Shown piece by piece: positions 26,240 through 33,939 of a stretch of 64,000 nt of DNA. The stretch lies in contig CAYQNU010000007.1 in the NCBI GenBank assembly GCA_964419055.1, positions 120,119 to 184,118 of the forward strand. The letters are read 5' to 3'. The position numbers and the translations under genes were made by a program. Every line of letters begins with the position of its first letter. Position 1 is the first letter of the stretch. This DNA comes from CAYQNU01 sp964419055 (GTDB lineage: Bacteria; Bacteroidota; Bacteroidia; Flavobacteriales_D; Parvicellaceae). Under the pieces are notes generated by a model. That model worked only from the letters and a program-made list of their open reading frames with translations, ran no database searches and was not told the origin of the DNA.

Positions 26240-27907
26240 ATGAAAAAATGGATACTTGCCTTGGCTCTTATTTCAAATTATGCTTTTGTTGCTGCTCAAA
26301 ACCTAGCTTATGATTGGGTTGAAAGGCTCGAATCGGGTTCTAATCAAGCCATCATATTTCAAATCACCAATGACGCTGATGGAAATGTAATTGTTGGGGG
26401 ATATTTTACGGATTCATTAATTTATGGCTCCAACACTCACGTTGGTACTCCAAATGTAAGAAGTCCATTTATAGCCAAATACAATGCAACAGGAACGCTG
26501 CAATGGCTCAATCATTACACGCCCGTTTCTAATTGTAGCTTCTGTGGTTTCAGTGGTATAAAAACCGACTCTCAAAACAATATCATTGCAGTAGGTACAC
26601 ACAGTGGCGGGATAGATTTTGGCGATGGCAGTGGTGTTTTATCTGGGTCAACTAGTGGAACTTCAGCATTTATAGTAAAACTATCTCCATCAGGTCAAGC
26701 ACTTTGGGTAAAAAATTATAATAGTAACACATTTTTATCTGATGATGTGTCTATTCAAAATGATGAAATATATTGTTTGATGCGTTATACAGGTTCTGCT
26801 GTTGATATGGATTTGAGTGCCAACGTAAGTATGGTTCCATTTCCAAATTTCAATCCTAACCCAAGAGCTATTGTGCTTAAATTAGATGAAAACGGTGACT
26901 TTTTATGGGCAACTGGCTTTAATTCATTGTCAAATAATATTTTTAAATTGGCAAAAATGGCCACTAATGAAGACTTTACCTATATTGCAGGAGATTATTA
27001 CCATTATTTAGCCGTTGATTCGACTGTAATAACTGTGGGTACGCCAAGTTTTAAAGTTCCCGCACCTGCCAATCACAGCGCACAGATTTTTGTAGCCAAA
27101 TTAAACAATACAAATGGTGTAGTATCAAAGGTAATAGGAATAGGAGGGTATGATGATGAGAGTGTGATAGATTTAAAAATGGATAGTAATAATGATCTGT
27201 ATTTATTAGGAAAGTCAAACTATACATTGGATGTTGACCCATCTTCTGATACAACGGATATTGTGATACCCAACGAACGATTTTTGGCAAAATACAGCGA
27301 AGACTTAAACTATATTTCAGCCATTCCTTTACCTTATCAATATACACAAGAAATAGAAGTTGATTCAGAAGGTAAACTATACTTGGGTGGATTTTGTATA
27401 ATTTGTGCAGGTGAAATAACAACACCTGGAGCATTTGTTTACATAATGAACCAAAACTATGTATACCAAAGCCATTATCAATTAAGTAATGTTTCCTATG
27501 CTTATGCTCTTGAAATTGCTGCCGATAAAGTTTATTTAGGAGGTAATTTTTCAATAGCTATTGATTTTGATATGAGTTCCAACAACTCCATTTTAACTCC
27601 TACTTTAGGTAGTGATGCGTTTATTCTAAGTTTAAATATTGTTCCATCAACAGCTTCTTTATCAGAAAATAATTTAGAGACGTTCCATATTTATCCCAAC
27701 CCAGCTTCCACAAGCGTTACACTTTCTAACTTGCCAATTGATTCAGATTTGAAAATAGTAGATATTACTGGAAAAGTAATCTCAGCCATTACTGTAACTT
27801 CTACCAATATGGAAGTACCAATTGACTTTCTCTCAAATGGAATTTACTTCATACAAATTGAACAAGAAGGAGCGATTGCTCAAAAGAAATTGGTGGTAAA
27901 TAAATAA
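26240..27907 (+). CDS. T9SS-secreted SBBP-like repeat propeller protein
   Basis: A 555-residue secreted protein. The ATG at 26240 begins the signal peptide (MKKWILALALISNYAFVAAQ); an upstream open stretch to 26195 runs across the -7 box and is not used. Seven repeats of the form 'D.DGNVIVGGYF ... FIAKYNATGTLQWL' fill residues ~30-475, resembling SBBP/beta-propeller repeats. The C-terminal ~75 residues are a T9SS sorting domain ('FHIYPNPASTSVTLSN'...'QKKLVVNK') that is clearly more diverged from the other array members. No terminator follows; the next gene starts 14 bp downstream, so the pair forms one operon. Confidence 0.86.
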   Translation: MKKWILALALISNYAFVAAQNLAYDWVERLESGSNQAIIFQITNDADGNVIVGGYFTDSLIYGSNTHVGTPNVRSPFIAKYNATGTLQWLNHYTPVSNCSFCGFSGIKTDSQNNIIAVGTHSGGIDFGDGSGVLSGSTSGTSAFIVKLSPSGQALWVKNYNSNTFLSDDVSIQNDEIYCLMRYTGSAVDMDLSANVSMVPFPNFNPNPRAIVLKLDENGDFLWATGFNSLSNNIFKLAKMATNEDFTYIAGDYYHYLAVDSTVITVGTPSFKVPAPANHSAQIFVAKLNNTNGVVSKVIGIGGYDDESVIDLKMDSNNDLYLLGKSNYTLDVDPSSDTTDIVIPNERFLAKYSEDLNYISAIPLPYQYTQEIEVDSEGKLYLGGFCIICAGEITTPGAFVYIMNQNYVYQSHYQLSNVSYAYALEIAADKVYLGGNFSIAIDFDMSSNNSILTPTLGSDAFILSLNIVPSTASLSENNLETFHIYPNPASTSVTLSNLPIDSDLKIVDITGKVISAITVTSTNMEVPIDFLSNGIYFIQIEQEGAIAQKKLVVNK

Positions 27908-27921
27908 AAAGAACTTGCCTT

Positions 27922-29868
27922 ATGAAAAAGTGTCAAATTATAATATTACTTTGTTTAGGTTTCTTAATCTCAAGTAAGATTACTGTTGCTCAAACATGGT
28001 CAGATGCGGGTGTTTTCCCAACTACAACTGCCCGAATTAATACGGTTGATTTTTACAGTTCAACATTCTCCCTATCAGGAGGCTATTTAGGATTTAATCC
28101 AGTTAGGTTTAAATCATTTGATGGAGGTCAGAATTGGTCGTCATTTAGCAGCACGTTGAATTATGAAACCTTTGATTTTCATATTTTTTCATCCACTGAA
28201 ATTTTAGCTGCGGCTTCTGCAGGAGTTTTTAGATCTACTGATGGTGGTGTTAATTTTACTCAAGTAACTTTCCCAGGAAATTCCATTAGAGGGAGATTGG
28301 CCTTTGCTAACGCCACCACTGGTTGGCACATTGGAACTAGTAATTCGGGTTCGAGTTACATTTATTATACTTCCAATGGTGGAACTTCATGGAGTTCACA
28401 AATTCCAGCATCTTTTGGGGTAGCGCTAATTGATGTAGCGTGTTTTTCTTCTAACAATGCTTGGATAGTGGGTGAGCAAGGCCTGATCAATGCAACTACG
28501 GATGGTGGCAACAATTGGTTTGTTCAGACTTCAGGTGTTACGTCTCATTTGAATGGGATTCATTTTTCCAGTCTTACAACAGGCGTTGCAGTAGGGAATA
28601 ACGGTGTAATTTTGAGAACAATAGATGGTGGATCTACTTGGAGTACTATAACTTTCAACACTACAGAATCGCTAAATGATGTTCACTTTACCACAACAAC
28701 AGAAGGTTGGATTGTAGGCAATAATGGAACGGTTCTCAAAACCATTGATGGAGGACTTACATGGACTGCTGAAGCGTCAGGAACTACAGAGCATATTTAT
28801 GAAGTTGACTTCTTAAATCCATTTGTTGGATTAGCAGTAGGAGCAAATTGTAAAGTTATACGTTATCAAGGCAATTGTACAGAAACAAACACTGTTTCAT
28901 ACACCCATTGTGGAGCTTATTTTTGGGGTGGACAAAATCGTCCGACATCAGGACAATATGTATCTACTTTCTCTAATCAATATGGTTGTGATAGTACAGT
29001 TACATTAAATTTAACTGTTTTACCATTAGGAGCATCAACCATAACTGCTGCTGCTTGTGATAGCTATTCATTAAATGGAGAAACCTATACTTTTAGTGGA
29101 ACTTTTACACAAGAATTGACCAGTGTTAATAGTTGCGACAGTATCATCACGTTGAATCTAACCATTACACTCTCAACTTCTCCTTCGGTAACAGTTAATG
29201 GAAATCAACTTATAGCCATAACCAACAATTCTTTTACCTATCAATGGTTAGATTGTAATGCAAATTTTGCTGAAATTGCAGGAGCTACTAATCAAGTTTA
29301 TTCTCCCAGTTCAAGTGGAAGTTACACCTTTGTTACACCAGCAATAGGAAGTTGCCCTGCTGACACAGCAACATGTGTACAGTTTTGTGTAGGTCTGAAC
29401 ACCAGTTTGTCATTAAATGGAACAACGCTAGCAGTCAATCAAACAGGGGCTTCATATCAATGGTTAGATTGTGGAAATGGAAATGCCATAATTTCTGGTG
29501 CCACAAATCAAAACTACAACCCAACAACAACAGGAGTTTATGCTGTAGAAATTACTTTTAATGGATGTACAGGTATATTAAATTGCACTCCAGTAACGAT
29601 TAGTGGTAATCCATCATCCATCATAGAAAACGAAGCAATGAACTTCAACATCTACCCAAACCCAGCTAATTCAACTATCTCGGTGAGTAATGTAACCTTT
29701 GGTTCTACTGTAACAATTATTGATGTAATGGGCAAAAGAGTATCTTCAACAAAAGCAGTTAACACCACAGTTGACCTTTCAGTAGAAACCCTTTCAAACG
29801 GAATTTATTTTGTAGAAATTGAAAATAATGGAGTAGTAGCTCTGAAGAAGCTTGTTGTAAGCAAGTAG
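27922..29868 (+). CDS. T9SS-secreted Ycf48-like propeller protein, second copy
   Basis: A 648-residue secreted protein, second gene of the 26240 operon. The signal peptide is MKKCQIIILLCLGFLISSKI, cleaved near 'TVAQT'. Residues ~25-315 show seven Ycf48-like blades ('FKSFDGGQNW', 'FRSTDGGVNF', 'YYTSNGGTSW', 'NATTDGGNNW', 'LRTIDGGSTW', 'LKTIDGGLTW', then a closing 'GLAVGANCKVIRYQ'). Next come adhesin-like and Ig-like modules ('YQWLDCNANFAEIAG', 'YQWLDCGNGNAIISG'). The last ~75 residues are the T9SS sorting domain, almost identical in DNA to that of the 21114 gene. The passenger differs strongly from that gene, which points to reuse or homogenisation of the C-terminal module. Confidence 0.87.
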   Translation: MKKCQIIILLCLGFLISSKITVAQTWSDAGVFPTTTARINTVDFYSSTFSLSGGYLGFNPVRFKSFDGGQNWSSFSSTLNYETFDFHIFSSTEILAAASAGVFRSTDGGVNFTQVTFPGNSIRGRLAFANATTGWHIGTSNSGSSYIYYTSNGGTSWSSQIPASFGVALIDVACFSSNNAWIVGEQGLINATTDGGNNWFVQTSGVTSHLNGIHFSSLTTGVAVGNNGVILRTIDGGSTWSTITFNTTESLNDVHFTTTTEGWIVGNNGTVLKTIDGGLTWTAEASGTTEHIYEVDFLNPFVGLAVGANCKVIRYQGNCTETNTVSYTHCGAYFWGGQNRPTSGQYVSTFSNQYGCDSTVTLNLTVLPLGASTITAAACDSYSLNGETYTFSGTFTQELTSVNSCDSIITLNLTITLSTSPSVTVNGNQLIAITNNSFTYQWLDCNANFAEIAGATNQVYSPSSSGSYTFVTPAIGSCPADTATCVQFCVGLNTSLSLNGTTLAVNQTGASYQWLDCGNGNAIISGATNQNYNPTTTGVYAVEITFNGCTGILNCTPVTISGNPSSIIENEAMNFNIYPNPANSTISVSNVTFGSTVTIIDVMGKRVSSTKAVNTTVDLSVETLSNGIYFVEIENNGVVALKKLVVSK

Positions 29869-30017
29869 TTGTTAAGACGCTAGATACTAGACAAACGATT
29901 TTTCGACAATCGACAATCGATGTAATTTTAAATCTTAAAGCCTAATTCTAACAACGAAACCATACTTTGTACTTGTCTGTCTTTTGTCTTTTAGTCTTGA
30001 ATCTTTCAGTCTAACAA
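29869..30017. repeat. Intergenic word-repeat spacer E
   Basis: GACGCTAGATACTAGACAAA, CGATTTTTCGACAATCGAC and CTTTTGTCTTTTAGTCTTGA words, closely matching spacer B. No gene seen. Confidence 0.6.
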
Positions 30018-30022
30018 TAAAA

Positions 30023-30085
30023 AGTAGTTTTTTTCATAGATAAACAAAAGAGTCCTCATCCGAGTAGTAGCGGGTGGGGATTTTC
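30023..30085 (+). terminator. Shared array terminator, copy 3
   Basis: Stem TCCTCATCCG/CGGGTGGGGA (30053-30080) with loop AGTAGTAG and a T-rich tail, preceded by the conserved TTTTTTTCATAGATAAACAA lead. Confidence 0.82.
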
Positions 30086-30212
30086 TTTTTGATCGACTTT
30101 AACCTCAAGCAACCATTTATAAAGTGAGGATAAACGTATTAAAAACCATTTGTTTTTAAATAATACAAATTATTTGAGGAGGTCACATAGTCTTCATTTT
30201 CGAGTAATTTGA

Positions 30213-30530
30213 ATGTCGAAACATATTATTTTTCACATTTTTTTGGACGAGAATTATTGGACTACAAATGGTGAGCCCAGTTTTGCATCAGTTACATCGC
30301 TAAGTGTATCCAATAATCTAAAGTATACATTTACACAGGGAAAAGATGTTATCTAATTGGGGTTTATGGGTTAAGGTTATAAAACAACCAATGAAATTCC
30401 TATGTTATACATTCAAGATGATTTTGGATTTTAGTTTTTGCACTAAAATCATTTGTCGGAATTTGAAAATGGAATCTATTTTATACGTATTGTAGACAAC
30501 GACAAAGTTGTTAGGACAACAAAGTTTTAA
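30213..30530 (+). pseudogene. Decayed T9SS-secreted protein fragment
   Basis: One reading frame is protein-like across about 106 codons but has four internal stops (30354, 30372, 30432, 30444) and no frameshift. The first part reads 'FLDENYWTTNGEPSFASVTS'. The end reads 'HLSEFENGIYFIRIVDND' then 'KVVRTTKF' and a stop at 30528, which matches the last strand pattern of a T9SS sorting domain (xNGIYFIRI...). The remnant therefore looks like the C-terminal end of a further secreted protein that has been inactivated. Its sorting-domain wording differs from the array type, so it comes from a different paralogue. Confidence 0.6.
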
Positions 30531-30562
30531 GTCAATAAATAGGTGTGTTTTAATAAAACAGA

Positions 30563-30595
30563 AAAGACCATTCAATTTAATATTGAATGGTCTTT
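30563..30595 (-). terminator. Strong hairpin after the 30636 gene
   Basis: A perfect 14-bp inverted repeat (AAAGACCATTCAAT with ATTGAATGGTCTTT) and a 5-nt loop. It is 40 bp past the stop of the minus-strand gene and followed on that strand by a T-rich stretch. Confidence 0.75.
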
Positions 30596-30635
30596 GAATT
30601 AAAGGGAATATGTTCTTAGTTTCTCAGAAATCTAG

Positions 30636-31835
30636 TTATTTTTTAAACTCGTAAGCACGTTTACAATCAATGTCATTCGTTTGAGAATTACTTAAATCTT
30701 TTATTGGTTGACCACCAAAATTTTCTTCAACAGAACCTGTTGTATAAATGTTATCCTGTGTAATCTGCATTATGGTAGCACGACATCTATCACCTTTTTT
30801 GGTTATCACTTGTACTTTTAGATTTCTGCTCATTAAAGTGTTTAATCCAAGAGCTCCTAATAATTTGTATTCATATTTCCAATCAGAAATGATATATACA
30901 TATTCTAATGTTTCGCCCCATTTATATTGCGTCATTCGAGATTCCACTGCTTTTCTTATATCAGCATTGCTTGGCTCGTCTTTTATTTTTCCGGTAAATG
31001 GCTTAGCTAATTCAGTACTATTAGCCTCAATTTCTTTAGAGGTAGATTTGTATTTTTTCCAATATGCATCAATTTGATCCCAAGCATATTCACGTGTGTA
31101 TTTGGCCGCTATAGCTGCTTTTTCTGCTTTATAGAGGACAATAATTTCGACATACTTTTTATTATTTTCTAAAGAACTTTCCAATCCCTCTTTTCCAATG
31201 CTAAAGTCACCTATTAAAATAATGCCAGGTTCAATTTCAAGAATATCAGCATTGTTAAAATTACTATTATATGCTTCTCCTTTTATATAATTTCCTTGTA
31301 AATCTTTATTTATTGAATATCCTTTAAAATATTGATATTTTCTATTGTCATAATCTTTGCTAGATAAATAGAGACCTCCAGCTTTAGTAGAAATATCTAC
31401 TCCTATTTTTGGAGGAGTTGTAGTGGACGACCACCAAGCACCTTTTACCCATTTAGTGTTATTGCTGGTTTCATAAGAATATTGAGTGTTTAGGGTAATC
31501 GAGTATTTTGTTTCATCGTAATTAACCAAAAACTTTTTAATTTGTTTTTCAAAAGGTTGATTGGTCATGGGGTTATCCCCCATTGTCTGCGCAGTAATTG
31601 CAGTTGTGGAATAATAAATTCCGCTCAATCCGCGTGAATCTTTTAATACTTCTTTACTTTCTAAAAAAGTACTTGCGCTATCCTTAGCAGCCTCTTCAAG
31701 TTGTTTTTTGTTTGGACCATCTGTTCCTTGAATTTTAGCATTCATTTTCTCTCCAAATTTACCTCCAAAATTTTGAGCGTTTGTCGTTGTTGCAACACTG
31801 ATAACAGTTGCCATGATAAATAACTTTCTTTTCAT
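30636..31835 (-). CDS. Secreted protein of unknown function
   Basis: A 399-residue protein. The frame is open to 31955, but the ATG at 31835 starts a clear signal peptide (MKRKLFIMATVISVATTTNAQ) and is preferred. Just after it comes a charged helical stretch ('KQLEEAAKDSASTFLESKEV'), then a beta-rich body with many aromatic residues and paired Lys/Asp. I recognise no family. It lies on the opposite strand to the array, between the two decayed remnants, and ends at a strong hairpin terminator, so it is its own unit. Confidence 0.7.
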   Translation of the reverse strand: MKRKLFIMATVISVATTTNAQNFGGKFGEKMNAKIQGTDGPNKKQLEEAAKDSASTFLESKEVLKDSRGLSGIYYSTTAITAQTMGDNPMTNQPFEKQIKKFLVNYDETKYSITLNTQYSYETSNNTKWVKGAWWSSTTTPPKIGVDISTKAGGLYLSSKDYDNRKYQYFKGYSINKDLQGNYIKGEAYNSNFNNADILEIEPGIILIGDFSIGKEGLESSLENNKKYVEIIVLYKAEKAAIAAKYTREYAWDQIDAYWKKYKSTSKEIEANSTELAKPFTGKIKDEPSNADIRKAVESRMTQYKWGETLEYVYIISDWKYEYKLLGALGLNTLMSRNLKVQVITKKGDRCRATIMQITQDNIYTTGSVEENFGGQPIKDLSNSQTNDIDCKRAYEFKK

Positions 31836-32139
31836 TTTGTATTTTTTCACCAAAAGTAGGTTTTCGACATCAACGCCATTAAATGACTTTATAAAAATGG
31901 TGTTTGGTTTTATGAAACGTACAAATGAATTTACTAACCTTATTTTTAAGTCCAATTAATAGAATGCAATTAAAAACCAGAATAAAATAGCGGTTGGGAT
32001 TAAATGATATTTTAAATAGTAATACATATTCAAAAATATTAACTTGTATATCTACCTTAATAACCCAACAATAATTCTTAACTTTTTTTAATATAAATGT
32101 TTATTAAATCTGCAGTTCTAGACTCTTTAAGATAACTAA
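31836..32139. other. A/T-rich spacer, nothing recognised
   Basis: About 300 bp upstream of the minus-strand gene at 30636. It should include that gene's promoter, but no clear -7/-33 pair could be picked out, and no repeat or RNA structure was seen. Confidence 0.5.
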
Positions 32140-32205
32140 TATTGTATTTGGATTAATGAACTAACAATTGATGTTGGATTAGGTGCATGTACTCAGGATA
32201 AATTT

Positions 32206-32460
32206 TTGTCCATTAACGAAAGTGACATTGTTACTTTCAAAATCTACCCAAACCCAGCTAATTCAACTGTCTTAGTGAGTAATGTAACCATTGGTTCTAC
32301 GGTAACAATTATTGATGTAATGGGCAAAAGAGAGTATGCTACAAATGCAGTTAATACCACTGTTGACCTTTCAGTAGAAACCCTTTCAAACGGAATTTAT
32401 TTTATAGAAATTGAAAATAATGGAGCGGTGGTTCAGTAGAAATTGGTGGTGAGTAAGTAA
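32206..32460 (+). pseudogene. Orphan T9SS sorting domain without a passenger
   Basis: A fragment that is almost only a T9SS sorting domain ('TFKIYPNPANSTVLVSN' ... 'SVETLSNGIYFIEIENNG'). It is nearly identical in DNA to the sorting domains ending at 23306, 25756 and 29868. A TAG at 32437 interrupts the usual ending; the codons after it still read KLVVSK and stop at 32458. No ATG or signal peptide precedes it; the frame reads back only to a stop at 32137. It keeps the shared terminator (copy 4), so the module of sorting domain plus terminator stayed intact when the passenger was lost. Confidence 0.75.
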
Positions 32461-32461
32461 T

Positions 32462-32502
32462 ATAACTTGCCTCACGTGTTACGTAATACGTATTACGTGA
32501 AA
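32462..32502. repeat. Intergenic word-repeat spacer F
   Basis: A short run of TACGT palindromic words (ACGTGTTACGTAATACGTAT and following) between the orphan sorting domain and terminator copy 4. Confidence 0.5.
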
Positions 32503-32513
32503 CTTTCTTCTAC

Positions 32514-32579
32514 AAAGAAGTTTTTTTTCATATTTAAACAAAAGAATCCTCATCCGAGTAGTAGCGGGTGGGGATTTTT
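32514..32579 (+). terminator. Shared array terminator, copy 4
   Basis: Stem TCCTCATCCG/CGGGTGGGGA (32547-32574), loop AGTAGTAG, then five T. It follows the orphan sorting domain. Confidence 0.8.
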
Positions 32580-32705
32580 ATTTTACTTCATCCCTTTAAA
32601 ATGGGGTAAAAAAAATAGGGTTACAAATCTAACTTTGTAACCCCATTTTCTAACCTTAACTAACCTATTTGTAACCTTGAAAAAAGTTGGCTGAATCGTG
32701 AAACG

Positions 32706-32864
32706 TTATTCTGCCGAACGACTTTTATATTTTAATTCTAACAATTGAACTTGCAAATTGTTAGCTTCTGTAATTGTTTTGAAATAGGCTTGTAAATCTC
32801 CAATTGACATTAACAATTTGGCGAAATCTTTTAAAGCTCTGTATTGAAATTCTAACTCTTTCAT
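32706..32864 (-). CDS. Small helical protein, 52 residues
   Basis: A short complete frame beginning MKELEFQYRALKDFAKLL and ending in 'LLELKYKSRSAE'. It is strongly amphipathic and helical, with no signal peptide or Cys. No family was recognised. It lies 73 bp upstream of the glycosyltransferase start's opposite end, in a gap that otherwise has no gene, on the same strand as the glycosyltransferase and bestrophin. Codon use is ordinary for the window. It could be a real small protein or a chance frame. Confidence 0.45.
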   Translation of the reverse strand: MKELEFQYRALKDFAKLLMSIGDLQAYFKTITEANNLQVQLLELKYKSRSAE

Positions 32865-32937
32865 AATATCTAATTTTAAGATGAAAAGGTCATTTCAAAT
32901 AGCGTGCCAAAAATTAAATCATAAACTTAATGAATCC

Positions 32938-33924
32938 TTATTTTTCCCAATGCAAAAATTTTACCTTTTGTATTTCAATGAGTTGAGGCTTTTTTACGTT
33001 TAATTTTTCTCCATTTAATACCAACTCATATTTTTCAATATATCGTTTAGCCATTACTAAGGAGTTAAAACAGTCTGCTGCATATTCATGACAAGTTGTT
33101 TTGTTATATTGGTCTACTGAAAGCACCGCACGAGTCAAATCATGGGCTTTATCTGACAACAAACCTACCGAAGGAATGATTAATTCGGGTAATGAACCGT
33201 AAGGTGAACCAAAAACGGGACAACCAAAATAAAGACTTTCAATGAGCGCTAAGCCAAATGGTTCATGCCATTTAACCGGAAATACCAGTCCTTTTGATTG
33301 GCTGAGAAGGGCGTTTTTTTCTTCTCCCCCTACCATTCCTTTGAATTTTATACGAGGATGGAAAGTAAACCGAACACCCATACTTACATTAAATCGTTTA
33401 CCCCCCATTACTACTAAACGTTCTTTTGGTGTGGACTTAATAACGTCAATAGCCCCTTGCACATTCTTAACGCGCCAAGCAGCATTTCCTAAAAAATGGA
33501 AATACGTTCTTTTGCTCTTCGTATCAACTTTTCCATAGTCATTCCAGTCTAACCCATTATGAACAAATGACATAGAACCAAATCGTTGGGCATGATTTTC
33601 TGAAACAAATACCGTATTTTGATCCAATTTTCGGTCATTATTACAGTTTCCATGCATAGTAATGAGGTAGGGTTTGTCAATTTGTTCTTCTGGGGCAAAG
33701 TTAAAATGCACCAAATCTACCGTTGGGGGAATTTGTTCATTCAACGATTTTGTGGAATCAATAAAATGTACCTTAGCAAAATCGCAAAAGGAACCAGCCT
33801 CAACCAAATAACTAACTTGATGTCCTAATTGAACGAGTTCTTTCCCCAAATACCAGATTACCCTTTCTGTACCTCCATAATCAAAAACAGGAATTTTGGA
33901 GTTGTTTACAATCAATATATGCAT
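32938..33924 (-). CDS. Glycosyltransferase, family 4-like (GT-B fold)
   Basis: A 328-residue protein. The N-terminus (MHILIVNNSKIP...'DYGGTERVIWYLGKELVQLG') is the acceptor-side Rossmann start of GT4 enzymes. The C-terminal half has the donor-binding motif with Glu residues seven apart in 'HEPFGLALIESLYFGCPVF' (the EX7E signature). It probably transfers a sugar from a nucleotide donor onto a glycan or lipid on the cytoplasmic side. Slightly short for GT4. The bestrophin gene lies 15 bp upstream, on the same strand, and may be co-transcribed. Confidence 0.85.
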   Translation of the reverse strand: MHILIVNNSKIPVFDYGGTERVIWYLGKELVQLGHQVSYLVEAGSFCDFAKVHFIDSTKSLNEQIPPTVDLVHFNFAPEEQIDKPYLITMHGNCNNDRKLDQNTVFVSENHAQRFGSMSFVHNGLDWNDYGKVDTKSKRTYFHFLGNAAWRVKNVQGAIDVIKSTPKERLVVMGGKRFNVSMGVRFTFHPRIKFKGMVGGEEKNALLSQSKGLVFPVKWHEPFGLALIESLYFGCPVFGSPYGSLPELIIPSVGLLSDKAHDLTRAVLSVDQYNKTTCHEYAADCFNSLVMAKRYIEKYELVLNGEKLNVKKPQLIEIQKVKFLHWEK

Positions 33925-33939
33925 CTTAGTAGTTTTGCA

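Noticed and set aside
27051..27554. A 167-residue open frame on the minus strand
   Set aside because: It lies wholly inside the secreted SBBP-like gene on the other strand; it has no recognisable domain and a His/Tyr/Leu-biased composition typical of antisense frames.
32206..32439. A functional 77-residue secreted protein
   Set aside because: It has no signal peptide, starts only at a TTG, and consists solely of a sorting domain with an early TAG; a T9SS tail without a Sec signal cannot be exported.
21001..32579. A composite transposon or integron-like array
   Set aside because: No transposase, integrase, attC-like site or terminal inverted repeats were seen; the repeated parts are promoter blocks, sorting domains and terminators, which fit gene duplication and conversion.
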